The notes under the pieces are model-generated. The model saw nothing but the letters and a program-made list of their open reading frames with translations, was not told where the DNA came from and ran no database searches. The translations under genes and the position numbers were made by a program. This document shows positions 1-9,267 of a DNA stretch of 64,000 nucleotides, in pieces; position 1 is the stretch's first letter, and each line of letters begins with the position of its first letter. Origin of the DNA: DATFVA01 sp963721075 (GTDB lineage: Bacteria > Bacteroidota > Ignavibacteria > Ignavibacteriales > Ignavibacteriaceae); assembly GCA_963721075.1 (NCBI GenBank), contig CAVRHV010000019.1, positions 124,001 through 188,000 on the forward strand, given 5' to 3'.

Positions 1-174
1 CGTGTAGATGATCCTTCAAGACCGAAAGGGTACAGACTGACCGGTGATGTAGATTTTGAAAATGTTTCGAAAAAAAGTTCATATATTACGCCTGTTCCGG
101 GCGGTGTTGGTCCTATGACCCGCGCAATGCTGCTTCAGAATACATTTAAAGCTTACCAAAAATACGGTGAATGA
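1..174 (+). CDS. folD: FolD C-terminus (methylene-THF dehydrogenase/cyclohydrolase), 5' end outside window
   Basis: The first 57 codons of the window read as the end of FolD, the bifunctional cytosolic enzyme that oxidises 5,10-methylene-tetrahydrofolate and hydrolyses the methenyl product to 10-formyl-THF. What is visible is the GDVDF motif followed by the family signature ITPVPGGVGPMT, then the C-terminal helix ending in KYGE and a TGA at 172-174. The start and the catalytic Lys region lie upstream of the window. The stop is followed within two bases by the deoC start, so the two genes are probably cotranscribed. Confidence 0.93.
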   Translation, partial: RVDDPSRPKGYRLTGDVDFENVSKKSSYITPVPGGVGPMTRAMLLQNTFKAYQKYGE

Positions 175-175
175 T

Positions 176-1027
176 ATGAAATATGATATTTCAACAGAAG
201 AGGTATCACAGGAATTTTTAGAAAAGACTTTACGGGACTTTTACTGCAAGACCGAATCCTGTAAAGGATGGGAAACAAATGTTGTTACCCAGCCTAAAGC
301 TGTGAATAATATAGTCAATGTCGGAGCGGAAAGGATTTCTGCCGGAATTGGTGTCGGCCATGTTCTCCAGGATAAAAAAATCGCAGGAATGATCGACCAT
401 ACGGTTCTGAAACCCGATGCAACTCCGGACGAAATAACCAAACTTTGCGGTGAAGCAAAAAAATATAAATTTGCCTCTGTATGCGTTAATCCTTCATTTG
501 TCCCTTTGTGCAGAGAACAGCTTAAAGAGAGTGAAGTTAAAGTTTGCACCGTAATAGGTTTCCCTCTTGGTGCTACAACGACTGAAGTGAAAAAGTTTGA
601 AACGGAGCAGGCAATTGAAAACGGAGCTGCCGAAGTTGATATGGTCATTAACATCGGCAGATTGAAAGCCGGAGATTATGATTATGTATATAATGATATT
701 TACCAGGTTGCGCAGACAGCCAAAAAACATCATGTCATTTCAAAGGTGATTCTTGAAACCGCACTGCTGACCGATGAAGAGAAAATAAAAGCCTGCGTGC
801 TGGTAAAAAAAGCGGGCGCTGATTTTGTTAAGACATCAACAGGATTTTCAAAAGGCGGGGCGACGGTCGGTGATGTTGCCCTGATGAAATATGTAGTAGG
901 CGCAGGCGTAGGCGTGAAAGCTTCGGGAGGCATACGTTCACGTGAAGATGCAGAAGCAATGGTTGCCAGCGGTGCCGATAGAATTGGCGCAAGTGCAAGT
1001 GTTAAAATCGTACTCGGAGAATCGTAA
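176..1027 (+). CDS. deoC: Deoxyribose-phosphate aldolase
   Basis: DeoC is a cytosolic class I aldolase that splits 2-deoxyribose-5-phosphate into glyceraldehyde-3-phosphate and acetaldehyde in deoxynucleoside salvage. The TIM-barrel motifs are all present: VCVNPSFV, CTVIGFPLGA, EVDMVINIG, ILETALLTDEEK, the Schiff-base lysine in DFVKTSTGF and the phosphate-binding VKASGGIR. About 80 residues precede the catalytic core, a longer N-terminal arm than in short bacterial DeoC. An in-frame GTG exists at 167, but ATG 176 is preferred because GGTGA lies about six bases upstream of it; the gene then follows the folD stop by one base. Identity is secure; the start is less so. Confidence 0.95.
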   Translation: MKYDISTEEVSQEFLEKTLRDFYCKTESCKGWETNVVTQPKAVNNIVNVGAERISAGIGVGHVLQDKKIAGMIDHTVLKPDATPDEITKLCGEAKKYKFASVCVNPSFVPLCREQLKESEVKVCTVIGFPLGATTTEVKKFETEQAIENGAAEVDMVINIGRLKAGDYDYVYNDIYQVAQTAKKHHVISKVILETALLTDEEKIKACVLVKKAGADFVKTSTGFSKGGATVGDVALMKYVVGAGVGVKASGGIRSREDAEAMVASGADRIGASASVKIVLGES

Positions 1028-1040
1028 GATAAGTGATCAT

Positions 1041-1274
1041 ATGATACTCGATATTATTGTCAGGAAAACCGATGACGGGTATACAGCTGAGATCCCGGGA
1101 ATAAAAGGATGTGAATCCTGGGCGCACGATGAGGATACAGTAATGGACAAGATTACAGATCTTGCTGCATATTATCTGAAAATAGATTCGAAAGAAAAAT
1201 TTAAGATAGACAGAGCACGTTCGGGCAAAAATAAAATAATCTACAAACTGGTATTTAATAAAAGCAGCTGGTGA
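1041..1274 (+). CDS. HicB-like small protein (no partner toxin nearby)
   Basis: A 77-residue protein with the HicB/UPF0150 beta-sheet pattern: an N-terminal strand (MILDIIVRK), the DGYTAEIPGIKGC signature with the Gly-Cys turn, and a helix (EDTVMDKITDLAAYYL). HicB proteins are usually antitoxins binding HicA, but this one lacks the C-terminal DNA-binding segment and there is no HicA gene beside it, so a toxin-antitoxin role is not supported. ATG 1041 is chosen because the longer open frame runs inside deoC. Its TGA overlaps the GTG start of the next gene (GTGA), suggesting translational coupling with the RNA methyltransferase. Confidence 0.75.
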   Translation: MILDIIVRKTDDGYTAEIPGIKGCESWAHDEDTVMDKITDLAAYYLKIDSKEKFKIDRARSGKNKIIYKLVFNKSSW

Positions 1275-1858
1275 AGATTACTAGAACGGAAAAAAGAACG
1301 GCGAAAATCAGTAAGGTTCTTAGTGCACGGCAGGATTCATTAAGAGTCGTTATCGAGAACATTCACGATCCTCATAACGTTAGCGCAATTTTCAGAACCT
1401 GTGATGCAGTGGGAGTGCCAAAAGTTTCTCTTATATATAATGTTGAAAAATTTCCTAAAATTGGTAAAAAATCTTCCGCATCTGCATTTAAATGGGTGGA
1501 GAAGGAAAAGTATAAAGAGATTGATGACTGTTATTCAAATTTGAGGTCCGAGGGATTCAAAATATATGCTTCAGCGCTTAATGAGAACTCGTTAAATCTT
1601 TTTGACCTGGACCTGACGGAAAGAGTTGCTGTGGTTCTGGGTAATGAACACCGGGGCGTTTCGGAAGAAGCCGCAGATTCAGCGGATGAAACATTTATGA
1701 TACCAATGTTCGGTATGGTTCAGAGTCTCAATGTTTCCGTAGCATCGGCTGTAATACTTTATGAAGCGTTGAGACAGAGACTTGCAAAGGGGATGTATAA
1801 TATTGGGGAATTAAATGATGAATTACTTGAGAAAGCAGAGGACTGGCTTAAAAAATGA
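1271..1858 (+). CDS. trmH: TrmH-family tRNA/rRNA 2'-O-methyltransferase (SPOUT)
   Basis: A 195-residue SpoU/TrmH-family enzyme that transfers methyl from S-adenosylmethionine to a ribose 2'-OH, most likely Gm18 of tRNA. Motif 1 (ENIHDPHNVSAIFRTCDAVG, with the catalytic Arg), motif 2 (VVLGNEHRGVSEEA) and motif 3 (IPMFGMVQSLNVSVASAV) that form the knotted SAM site are all intact. Length fits TrmH rather than the longer RlmB/TsnR types, which carry an extra N-terminal RNA-binding domain. It starts with GTG overlapping the upstream stop, and its own stop overlaps the aroA start (ATGA), so the run deoC to aroA appears to be one transcript. The tRNA target is inferred from family, not shown. Confidence 0.88.
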   Translation: MKITRTEKRTAKISKVLSARQDSLRVVIENIHDPHNVSAIFRTCDAVGVPKVSLIYNVEKFPKIGKKSSASAFKWVEKEKYKEIDDCYSNLRSEGFKIYASALNENSLNLFDLDLTERVAVVLGNEHRGVSEEAADSADETFMIPMFGMVQSLNVSVASAVILYEALRQRLAKGMYNIGELNDELLEKAEDWLKK

Positions 1859-3144
1859 AGAATTCACAAGCCTTCAGCAGGATATTAAAAGTCAAGGGTG
1901 AACTTGAGCTGCCCGGGGATAAATCAATCTCTCACAGGGCGGTTATGCTCTCCTGTCTTGCCGAAGGTAAATCGAGAATTAAAAATCTTTCCAGAGGTGA
2001 GGACGTAGCATCCTGTGTAAAATGTTTCAAACAACTGGGTGTATCAATTGAGGAAAAGGAAGATACTTTTATAATTGAAGGGAAGGGATTTAAGGGTTTT
2101 AATAAATCCTCTGATCCTCTCGATGCAGGCAACTCGGGCACGTTAGCCAGACTGATTACCGGAATATTGGCTGCACAGGATTTCGAAACAATTTTAATAG
2201 GAGACAAATCGCTTTCATCAAGACCGATGAAACGAATTATGGTTCCTCTTACATCGATGGGTGCTAAGGTTACAGCGACTCCGGATTCCACGCTCCCTTT
2301 AAATATTTTTCCATCCGACAAACTGAATCCTATCAGCTATGAGCTTCCTGTTGCAAGCGCACATGTAAAGAGTGCGGTATTATTAGCAGGACTCCATATT
2401 GACGGCACTACTACTGTAATTGAACAGTGGCCCTCGAGGAATCATACGGAAAAAATGCTGAACCTTAAAACTGAGGTAAAGGATGGGAAATATTATTCGT
2501 ATGTCTCAAAGCAGAATTATCCCGGACCTAAAGATTATTTTGTTCCCGGAGATATTTCCTCAGCTGTATATTTTATAATCTTAACTTTGCTGTCAGAAGA
2601 TTCTGAACTGTTAATAAAAAACGTTTCATTAAATACATCCAGAACCGGTATCCTTGAAATTCTTACGAAAATGGGAGGGGATATTCAGATGCTCAACCAG
2701 AAAGAGAATGCCGGGGAAATATACGGCGATATACTCGTAAAAAGCAGTGAATTAAGAAATATAAGCCTTGAGAATTACCCGATAGTAAATTTCATAGATG
2801 AAATACCTGTTCTTGCTGTGGCCGGGATCTTTGCGGACGGCAATTTTGAAATAAGAAACGCAAAAGAACTCAGGTTTAAAGAAAGTGATAGAATAAAAGC
2901 TGTTTGCGAGAACCTGAGACTTACCGGTCTCGATGTAGAAGAATTTGAGGATGGCTTTTCAATATCGGGAAGCATTGCAAAGAGCAAACCTGCATTCGCC
3001 AGTTATGATGACCACCGAATAGCCATGGCTTTCGGAATATTATCATCTGTATTGAAAGACGGCGGGAAAGTTAATAATTTTGATTGTGTTAAAATATCTA
3101 ACCCCGGATTTCTTCATCAACTAAACCAGGTAAGTTATGGCTGA
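1855..3144 (+). CDS. aroA: EPSP synthase (3-phosphoshikimate 1-carboxyvinyltransferase)
   Basis: AroA condenses shikimate-3-phosphate with phosphoenolpyruvate in the chorismate pathway. Length (429 residues) is normal for the family. Visible motifs are LPGDKSISHRA, DAGNSGT, the class-II-like GDKSLSSRPM, RNHTEKM, PGDISSA, DEIPVLAV, ELRFKESDR and DDHRIAMAF. Two active-site loops deviate: the usual SAQ-V-K is ASAHVKSA (Gln to His, a substrate-contacting position in characterised enzymes), and the usual NPTRTG is NTSRTG. The centre after RNHTEKM is also shortened. These changes do not look like frame errors because the reading frame is continuous. It overlaps its neighbours on both sides by a few bases. 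Confidence 0.94.
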   Translation: MKNSQAFSRILKVKGELELPGDKSISHRAVMLSCLAEGKSRIKNLSRGEDVASCVKCFKQLGVSIEEKEDTFIIEGKGFKGFNKSSDPLDAGNSGTLARLITGILAAQDFETILIGDKSLSSRPMKRIMVPLTSMGAKVTATPDSTLPLNIFPSDKLNPISYELPVASAHVKSAVLLAGLHIDGTTTVIEQWPSRNHTEKMLNLKTEVKDGKYYSYVSKQNYPGPKDYFVPGDISSAVYFIILTLLSEDSELLIKNVSLNTSRTGILEILTKMGGDIQMLNQKENAGEIYGDILVKSSELRNISLENYPIVNFIDEIPVLAVAGIFADGNFEIRNAKELRFKESDRIKAVCENLRLTGLDVEEFEDGFSISGSIAKSKPAFASYDDHRIAMAFGILSSVLKDGGKVNNFDCVKISNPGFLHQLNQVSYG

Positions 3145-4240
3145 AGTAGTACTTAAAAACGTTACAAAAGTTTATGACGGCGGTCAGTTGGCGGCTAAGG
3201 ACATAAACATTGAAGTAAAAGACAAAGAATTTGTCGTGCTTGTCGGTCCTTCCGGATGCGGTAAGTCAACTACTCTCCGAATGATTGCCGGTCTCGAGGA
3301 AATAACCGAAGGCGAGCTGTTTATTGACGGCAAAAAAGTTAACGATGTTTCGCCTAAAGACAGGGACATTGCAATGGTATTTCAGAATTATGCACTTTAT
3401 CCCCATATGAGTGTATATGAGAATATGGCATTTGGATTGAAACTCAGAAAGTTTGATAAGAATGAAATTAAGGAGAGGGTTAACGAAGCTGCAAGAATAC
3501 TGGGACTGGAGGATTACCTCGACAGAAAACCGAAGGCGCTTTCCGGCGGCCAGAGGCAGAGGGTAGCGGTTGGAAGAGCGATAGTGCGTAAACCCAAGGT
3601 ATTTCTGTTTGATGAGCCATTAAGCAATCTTGACGCTAAGCTTAGGGTTCAGATGCGTACAGAGATATCCAAGCTTCATCAGAGCCTGGGCGCAACAATG
3701 ATCTACGTTACCCACGATCAGACAGAGGCAATGACAATGGGCAACAGAATTGTGATCATGAAGGATGGACTGGTTAAGCAGGTAGACACGCCGCTGAAGC
3801 TGTATAATAAACCTGCCAACAGGTTCGTAGCCGGTTTTATCGGTAGTCCCTCAATGAATTTTCTGAAGGGAAAAATAGAGAATGGCAGTACCCTATCATT
3901 CAGCAGCTCCGGAAATGATCTTAAAATGAATCTTCCTGAAAGCAGGTCGGCTAGTCTTAAGAAATATGTAAACAAAGATGTGTGGATGGGTATAAGACCG
4001 GAAGATATTTATGATAGTGCTTCATCCAGCAGGAATGACCTGAAAACTCTTGACGTAACACTTGATGTGGTTGAGCCGATGGGAAATGAGATATTTCTTT
4101 ACTTCCAGCTTGACGGGATGCAGTTCGTTGCAAGAATTCCTGCGCGTGAAGAGCCTCCTGCGGGATCAAAGAGGAAACTTATGTTCGACCATGATAAGCT
4201 TCATTTCTTCGATGCCGAGACAGAAGACGCAATTGTTTAA
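3137..4240 (+). CDS. CUT1-type ABC transporter ATP-binding protein (MalK/UgpC family)
   Basis: A cytosolic ABC ATPase of 367 residues like those that energise sugar or glycerol-phosphate importers. Walker A (GPSGCGKST), Q-loop (FQNYALYPHMSV), signature LSGGQRQRVAVGRA, Walker B (VFLFDEPLSNLD) and the switch His (VTHDQTEAMT) are complete in residues 1-235. The C-terminal third is the TOBE/OB domain typical of MalK-like proteins (GIRPEDIY near residue 280). No permease or binding-protein genes lie nearby, so it may be a shared ATPase serving several transporters, as MsmK does in some bacteria; that is inference. It begins inside the aroA 3' end and converges on bshC, overlapping it by four bases. 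Confidence 0.9.
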   Translation: MAEVVLKNVTKVYDGGQLAAKDINIEVKDKEFVVLVGPSGCGKSTTLRMIAGLEEITEGELFIDGKKVNDVSPKDRDIAMVFQNYALYPHMSVYENMAFGLKLRKFDKNEIKERVNEAARILGLEDYLDRKPKALSGGQRQRVAVGRAIVRKPKVFLFDEPLSNLDAKLRVQMRTEISKLHQSLGATMIYVTHDQTEAMTMGNRIVIMKDGLVKQVDTPLKLYNKPANRFVAGFIGSPSMNFLKGKIENGSTLSFSSSGNDLKMNLPESRSASLKKYVNKDVWMGIRPEDIYDSASSSRNDLKTLDVTLDVVEPMGNEIFLYFQLDGMQFVARIPAREEPPAGSKRKLMFDHDKLHFFDAETEDAIV

Positions 4241-5862
4241 AGTTTGATCCCCTGATGTTCAAACTTATTTATCGAAAGCTCATCAAATATTGTTTGTAAA
4301 AAATCTGTTCCGTAACGGTAAGCATAATATATAAAGTTTAATTCTCTTTCCTGCAGATTCGAAGCAGGGAAGAGGGCAGTATTAACTTTATCAACCTGCC
4401 TTAAAGTAACTTCGTGTTTCTTCTTCTGCGCATCAAGAGCTTTACCCTTTAATTCATCCAGGTAATGAATACTTTTCTGCCTGTATTTGGTGCTGGCGTC
4501 AGCGATAGTTTTGTCGAACTCAAACAGCCTTTCCTTAAGCCTGTCATAAGTCAGTTCGATCTCATTCGTCACCTGACTGAAGATTTCATCCAGTGAATTC
4601 GGGGAAATTATGCCCAGCACTTTATTTTTAAGTGCATCAGTGTTAGTAAATACATCTTCCAGGCTTAGCTCATACTTCTCAAGGAGAGAACTAATATTCT
4701 TTTCGACTAAGGTAGCTGAAGATCTTGGATAGATTATCGGAGGCTCCACCTGGTATAAATTATAAAGAGGGGTTACCTGAGCAAAGTAAGATATTTCACT
4801 GGGACCGCCGATATAAAAGGCAGTCGGAAGAAGATAGTCCTGACAAACAGGTCTCAACAGAACATTCGGCGAGAAACGTTCTGGTTCTTTTTCGATAAGT
4901 GCCTGAAGTTCATCGTAAGTAAATTTTTTACGTTTCCTTCTAAGTCTGAATTCATTTTCCACGGGTTCAATGAGGTAACGGCCTTCGTCTGTATGGTAAA
5001 AAAGGTTTATAGGCCTGACCTTAACCTGGGCGTGGTATTCTTCTTCAAGTTTGGCGCTGACATTTACAAGCTTTTCTGAATGTGCTCTGAAACCCGATAT
5101 TTCTTTTTTGAAAATCGGGGTTAAAAGCTTTTTAACATTAGTATCCTGAGGATCGAAAATAACCAAACCGTGTTCATCAAAGAGCCAGAAAAGGAGATCG
5201 CGAAAAGCATCTTTAAATGTTCTGCCTTCGGTGTAAAATGATCTCAGCTTATTCAGCATATCTGCTTTAAATTCTGTATCCCTTAGCTCTGCGTTCAGTT
5301 CATCGAAGAACCTGTTTATATCAGAATTAAGCTTAAGAAAGCCTACACTTCCTTTATTCTCTTCTTCCTGGATCTCATCTTCATAGGAGATCTTTTTCAG
5401 GTTATTATTTTCGTCAATAACGTTTATCGATTTTACTTCTTCAAAATCGTGATCATCACCTTCAAGCCAGAAAACAGGAACAAAATTAAAATCATCGTAT
5501 CTTTCATTCAGATTATTACAAAGTTTGACGGCAGTAATTATCTTGTAAAAAGTATAAAGCGGTCCGCCCAGAATCCCCAGCTGCTGTCCTGTTACCACAG
5601 CAAGGGTTGTTTTATCCTGCAGGAGAGTAAGATTTTTGGTGGTTTTTTCTGAAGTTTGACGGTCACCATACTGTTTAAGAAGGATGCTGTGGAGACTGCT
5701 TCTATGCTCCTCCGGCATTTCTGCTCTCTTTTTAAAGAGTTTAAGGTATTCTTCCTTATCACGGAAGTTATACTTATAATAACCCTTTACTTTGTCGAAG
5801 TTGTAGAGGTAATCAGTAAATAACTGATGTTGATCCGGAAGATCAGCATAATTTATAAACAT
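4237..5862 (-). CDS. bshC: BshC, putative cysteine ligase of bacillithiol synthesis
   Basis: BshC adds cysteine to GlcN-malate, the last step of bacillithiol synthesis; bacillithiol is the low-molecular-weight thiol used instead of glutathione. The 541-residue protein shows the family core: VVTGQQLGILGGPLYTFYK, then FVPVFWLEGDDHDFEE, a PIIYPRSSATLVEK segment and a long C-terminal coiled coil. The open frame extends 20 codons upstream to a TTG at 5922, but ATG 5862 (MFINYADLPD) is preferred: it is the only ATG, and homologues begin close to this point. No bshA or bshB lies in the window. The gene converges with the ABC ATPase and diverges from the radical SAM operon. Confidence 0.9.
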   Translation of the reverse strand: MFINYADLPDQHQLFTDYLYNFDKVKGYYKYNFRDKEEYLKLFKKRAEMPEEHRSSLHSILLKQYGDRQTSEKTTKNLTLLQDKTTLAVVTGQQLGILGGPLYTFYKIITAVKLCNNLNERYDDFNFVPVFWLEGDDHDFEEVKSINVIDENNNLKKISYEDEIQEEENKGSVGFLKLNSDINRFFDELNAELRDTEFKADMLNKLRSFYTEGRTFKDAFRDLLFWLFDEHGLVIFDPQDTNVKKLLTPIFKKEISGFRAHSEKLVNVSAKLEEEYHAQVKVRPINLFYHTDEGRYLIEPVENEFRLRRKRKKFTYDELQALIEKEPERFSPNVLLRPVCQDYLLPTAFYIGGPSEISYFAQVTPLYNLYQVEPPIIYPRSSATLVEKNISSLLEKYELSLEDVFTNTDALKNKVLGIISPNSLDEIFSQVTNEIELTYDRLKERLFEFDKTIADASTKYRQKSIHYLDELKGKALDAQKKKHEVTLRQVDKVNTALFPASNLQERELNFIYYAYRYGTDFLQTIFDELSINKFEHQGIKL

Positions 5863-6021
5863 CCTGCACCACTCTTTTTTAATATTGAAAGGAAAAGTAA
5901 GAAAAACTCGTTTTTCTAACAAATCTTAAGGAGCAGCATTAATTCACCGCAGCTGATATGTATTCATTTTTTGTAAACTTCGCACAATTAATTATTTTCT
6001 GGTATAGATTAAACGGGTTAA

Positions 6022-7039
6022 ATGGAAATAAATCTGCTTAAATACTTCACCCCGGTAAGATTCATTAATTCATTAAAGATATTATTATCGTATAATATTT
6101 CAGTGCTTTCAAGGAAACCGATAGTGTGGGGTATGCCGTTAAGTTATTCCATTGAGCCGACTAACCACTGCAATCTTGAAATGTCCTGAGTGTCCGTCAG
6201 GACTCGGAAGTCTGACCCGTCCTCTCGGTCTGATGAAAACTGAATTCTTTCAGAAACTGGTTGACGAGATCAGCGTTAAAGGATTTTATCTGCAGCTGTT
6301 TTTTCAGGGAGAACCTTATATCAATAAAAATCTGCCTTATATGATCAGGTATGCGCAGGAAAAAAATATGTACGTATCTGTAAGTACGAACGGACATTTC
6401 ATAAATAAAGACAATGCAGATAAGATCCTTGAAGCAGCACCCGATAAAATTATATATTCAATCGACGGACTAGATGAAGAGTCATATCAGAATTACCGCG
6501 TAGGTGGTACATTTGCTCAGGCGGATGAGGGGTTGAAAGCATTAACTCAAAGAAAAAAATACCTCGGACTTAAGAAACCGTTCGTTGAACTTCAGTTTAT
6601 TGTAATGAAACAGAATGAACATTTGCTGGATAAGGTTCTGGAATACGGCACGGAATCGGGAGTTGATAAAGTGGTATTTAAGACAATGCAGGTGTCATCT
6701 TACAGGAACGCTCTTAATTTTTTGCCTGTGAATGAAAAATACAGAAGATATGAAGTTGGATCAGACACGTTCAAAGTAAAAGGAAAATTAAAGAACAAGT
6801 GTTTTGCCCTCTGGCGAACTTCTGTTATTACCTGGGACGGCAGGGTTGTACCATGCTGTTTCGATAAAGATGCAGCTTTTGAACTCGGTATGTTAAACGG
6901 CCATGGCTTCAGCAGCGTGTGGAATTCGGATAAATACACTGCCTTCAGGCAGAATATACTGGCAAACAGACAGGGGATGGATATGTGTTCAAACTGCACT
7001 GAAGGGATGAGAATGAATATTCTGGAAGTGGAACAGTAA
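6022..7039 (+). CDS. Radical SAM/SPASM protein, one frame break at about 6180
   Basis: Read from ATG 6022 with one extra A removed in GAAATGT near 6180, this is a 338-residue radical SAM enzyme. The N-terminal part ends in SIEPTNHCNLE; the corrected frame continues CPECPSG, restoring the CxxxCxxC motif that binds the 4Fe-4S/SAM cluster. The break falls inside this motif. The C-terminal SPASM-type segment (ALWRTSVITWDGRVVPCC, then MCSNC) holds cysteines for an auxiliary cluster. The substrate is unknown; similar proteins lie in cell-surface or lipid-modification loci. It heads a three-gene operon with overlapping stop and start (TAATG) to the membrane protein. The frame break may be a sequencing indel or a true mutation. 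Confidence 0.8.
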
Positions 7040-7990
7040 TGGCAGAAGCAATACTTGCGGTTAAGAATATATATCTGAAACACCGGGATCTTTTCCTTCT
7101 TGTTACCAAAATAATAACTGCGGCCGGTTTACTTACATTTATACTTTATTCAGTAAATATTAACCGGACTGTTTCAGTATTTGAAAATTCTGATAAGTTC
7201 TTTCTTTCGGCAGCATTTTTACTAAGCTTTGTTAACATATATCTGCAGTATCTGAAGTGGAAGCTGGTCTGCGGCTGCATCATTGGAGAAAATAAACGAA
7301 GTAAAATTATTAATTCCTTATTTTATGGATTTACTGCAGGTTCGTTTACTCCGGCAAGGATCGGAGAATACGTTGGGAGGGCATTACCTTTTACCGATAA
7401 ACCTTTGCTTAAAATAACTTCGGCTGTCTTCATTGATAAATCAGCAAGTCTGCTCATTGTCTCTTTTAATCGGATCAGTTTCATTTCTGTTTTTCATAAA
7501 CGCGGGAATACAGTATATCTTAATAATAATATCATTATTAATACTTTTATCCTTCCTTTTAATGAAAGCCGCATTTTTAACGCCCTTCCTGAAAAAAATA
7601 ATTAACCGGTACAGCTGGAGCAAGGAATTGTTTTCAGGATTTAGTATTCTTAAAACCAGCAGCGGCGGGTTTAAACTAAAACTGATCTTTCTTTCCTTGC
7701 TTTTCTATATCTGTTTTATAATCCAATTTGCACTGCTTGTTACCGCATTTTCTCATCAATATGATTTTCTTGAGTACATATGGAGCGGTAACCTCGTGAT
7801 GTTTGCAAAGACCATTATACCTCCCGTTTCCTTTGGCGAACTGGGAATAAGAGAAGGCGCATCGGTTTATTTCCTGAAACAGGTTGGGGTGAGTGCGGCC
7901 GCCGGCTTCAATGCGGCAATATTTCTATTCATTATTAATGTCCTTCTGCCGGCGATGACGGGTTTAATATTCTTGCTGAAAAGAAAATGA
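7039..7990 (+). CDS. YbhN/UPF0104-like polytopic membrane protein, one frame break at about 7465
   Basis: An integral membrane protein of 316 residues once an extra T in a TTTT run near 7465 is removed. The first part has three to four hydrophobic segments and the loop GFTAGSFTPARIGEYVGRA; the second part has further segments and the loop PPVSFGELGIREGASVYFL. Both loops are characteristic of the lysylphosphatidylglycerol synthase transmembrane (YbhN/UPF0104) family, implicated in flipping or presenting lipid-linked substrates. It overlaps the start of the glycosyltransferase gene by four bases (ATGA). Together with the radical SAM protein and glycosyltransferase this suggests synthesis and export of a lipid or surface glycan; the actual product is not identifiable. 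Confidence 0.75.
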
Positions 7991-9123
7991 TGATTTTTCT
8001 GATCATAATATTTAGTCTGCTTGCTTTACACTATTTGCTATTTCTTTTAAAGATTTACAACGGACTCGGTAAAATTCATCTGCCAGTGAGGAACGAAGAA
8101 GAAGATCATTTTATCTCAATCATTATCCCATTCAGAAATGAAGCAAAAAATATTTCCAAAAGTATTGCAAGTATCGAACAGCTAAATTATCCGCGGGATA
8201 AATTTGAGGTGATCTACGTTGACGATAATTCGGAAGATGGATCATTATCAATTAGCTGAATCTGCAAAGAAGGCTTCAAACATCAGGATCATGAAATTGC
8301 AGGGTGGGGCAGCCGGCAGAGGAAATAAAAAGTATGCGGTACAGTTCGGCATAGAGAAGTCACTGGGTGATATTATAGTTACTACCGATGCCGATTGTGT
8401 GCACAACAAGAACTGGCTTCGCAATATAATCAGCTGTTTTGATCGGGATACTGCATTCGTTTCAGGACCTGTTGAATTTGCCAAGGCACCGGGGATTTTC
8501 TCAAAAATTCAGAATACGGAATTCGGAGGTCTGGTATTAGCCGGGGCCGGTTTAATAGGATCGGGATGGCCGCTGATATGTAACGGAGCAAACATTGCCT
8601 ACCGGAAGAAAGTATTTAATGAGGTTGGCGGCTTAGAGGATAATCTGCATCTTGCTTCCGGGGATGACGAGTTCCTTATGCAGAAAATTGCACGGGAAAC
8701 AAAATATAAGATCAGATTTTGTCCTGAAAGAGAGGCTGTCGTACTCACAGAACCAAGCAATACTCTGAAAAGTTTTTATAATCAGAGGAAACGGTGGGCA
8801 AGTAAAAGTTTATATTACAATGATGCGGGACTTAAGGTCAGACTGATATTAATTTTCCTTTTTTATGCGGGTCTTATAATCCAGACTATAATGCTGCTGT
8901 CAGGCTTTTCCTATATCGCCTTCACTTTTTTTGCTGAGTCTTTTAATAAAGGTCATTACAGAATTTCTTATAATAAAACGGGGGACGGGTTATTTCCTGT
9001 CTGAAAAGAATACAGCGGTATTCTTAATGACGGAGCTGTTCCAGGTGCCGTATATTTTAATCTCCGCCGTTGGCGGGTCTTATTGGCGGGTTTGCCTGGA
9101 AAGAGAGAAACTTCAGGCGATAG
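7987..9123 (+). CDS. Family 2 glycosyltransferase, membrane-anchored, three frame breaks
   Basis: Repaired at three points (extra T near 8245, extra T near 8942, extra G near 9071), the gene encodes 377 residues. An N-terminal membrane helix is followed by a GT2 domain: SIIIPFRNEAKNI, VIYVDDNSEDGS, the DXD-like TTDADC, an acceptor-region GDDEFLMQ and the QRKRW motif of processive-type GT2 enzymes. Two or more C-terminal membrane helices follow and the protein ends in a basic tail (FAWKERNFRR). It probably transfers a sugar from a nucleotide donor to a lipid or polysaccharide on the inner face of the cytoplasmic membrane. With three breaks in one gene, genuine decay is possible, but each junction restores conserved sequence. 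Confidence 0.75.
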
Positions 9124-9267
9124 ATAATTGTATACAGAATAATCTGCGCTGTCTATAAAAATATACGGTCAATCCTTCGAATTTCCTTCAATTTTCGCAG
9201 AAATCAGGCATTTTCGGCTGGTACGAAGATTGGGTAGTAAGTAGTGTTCTAAAAAGCGAGGTCTAAA

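Noticed and set aside
5863..5922. A 20-codon N-terminal extension of BshC starting at TTG
   Set aside because: ATG 5862 fits family starts better and the extension lacks conserved character.
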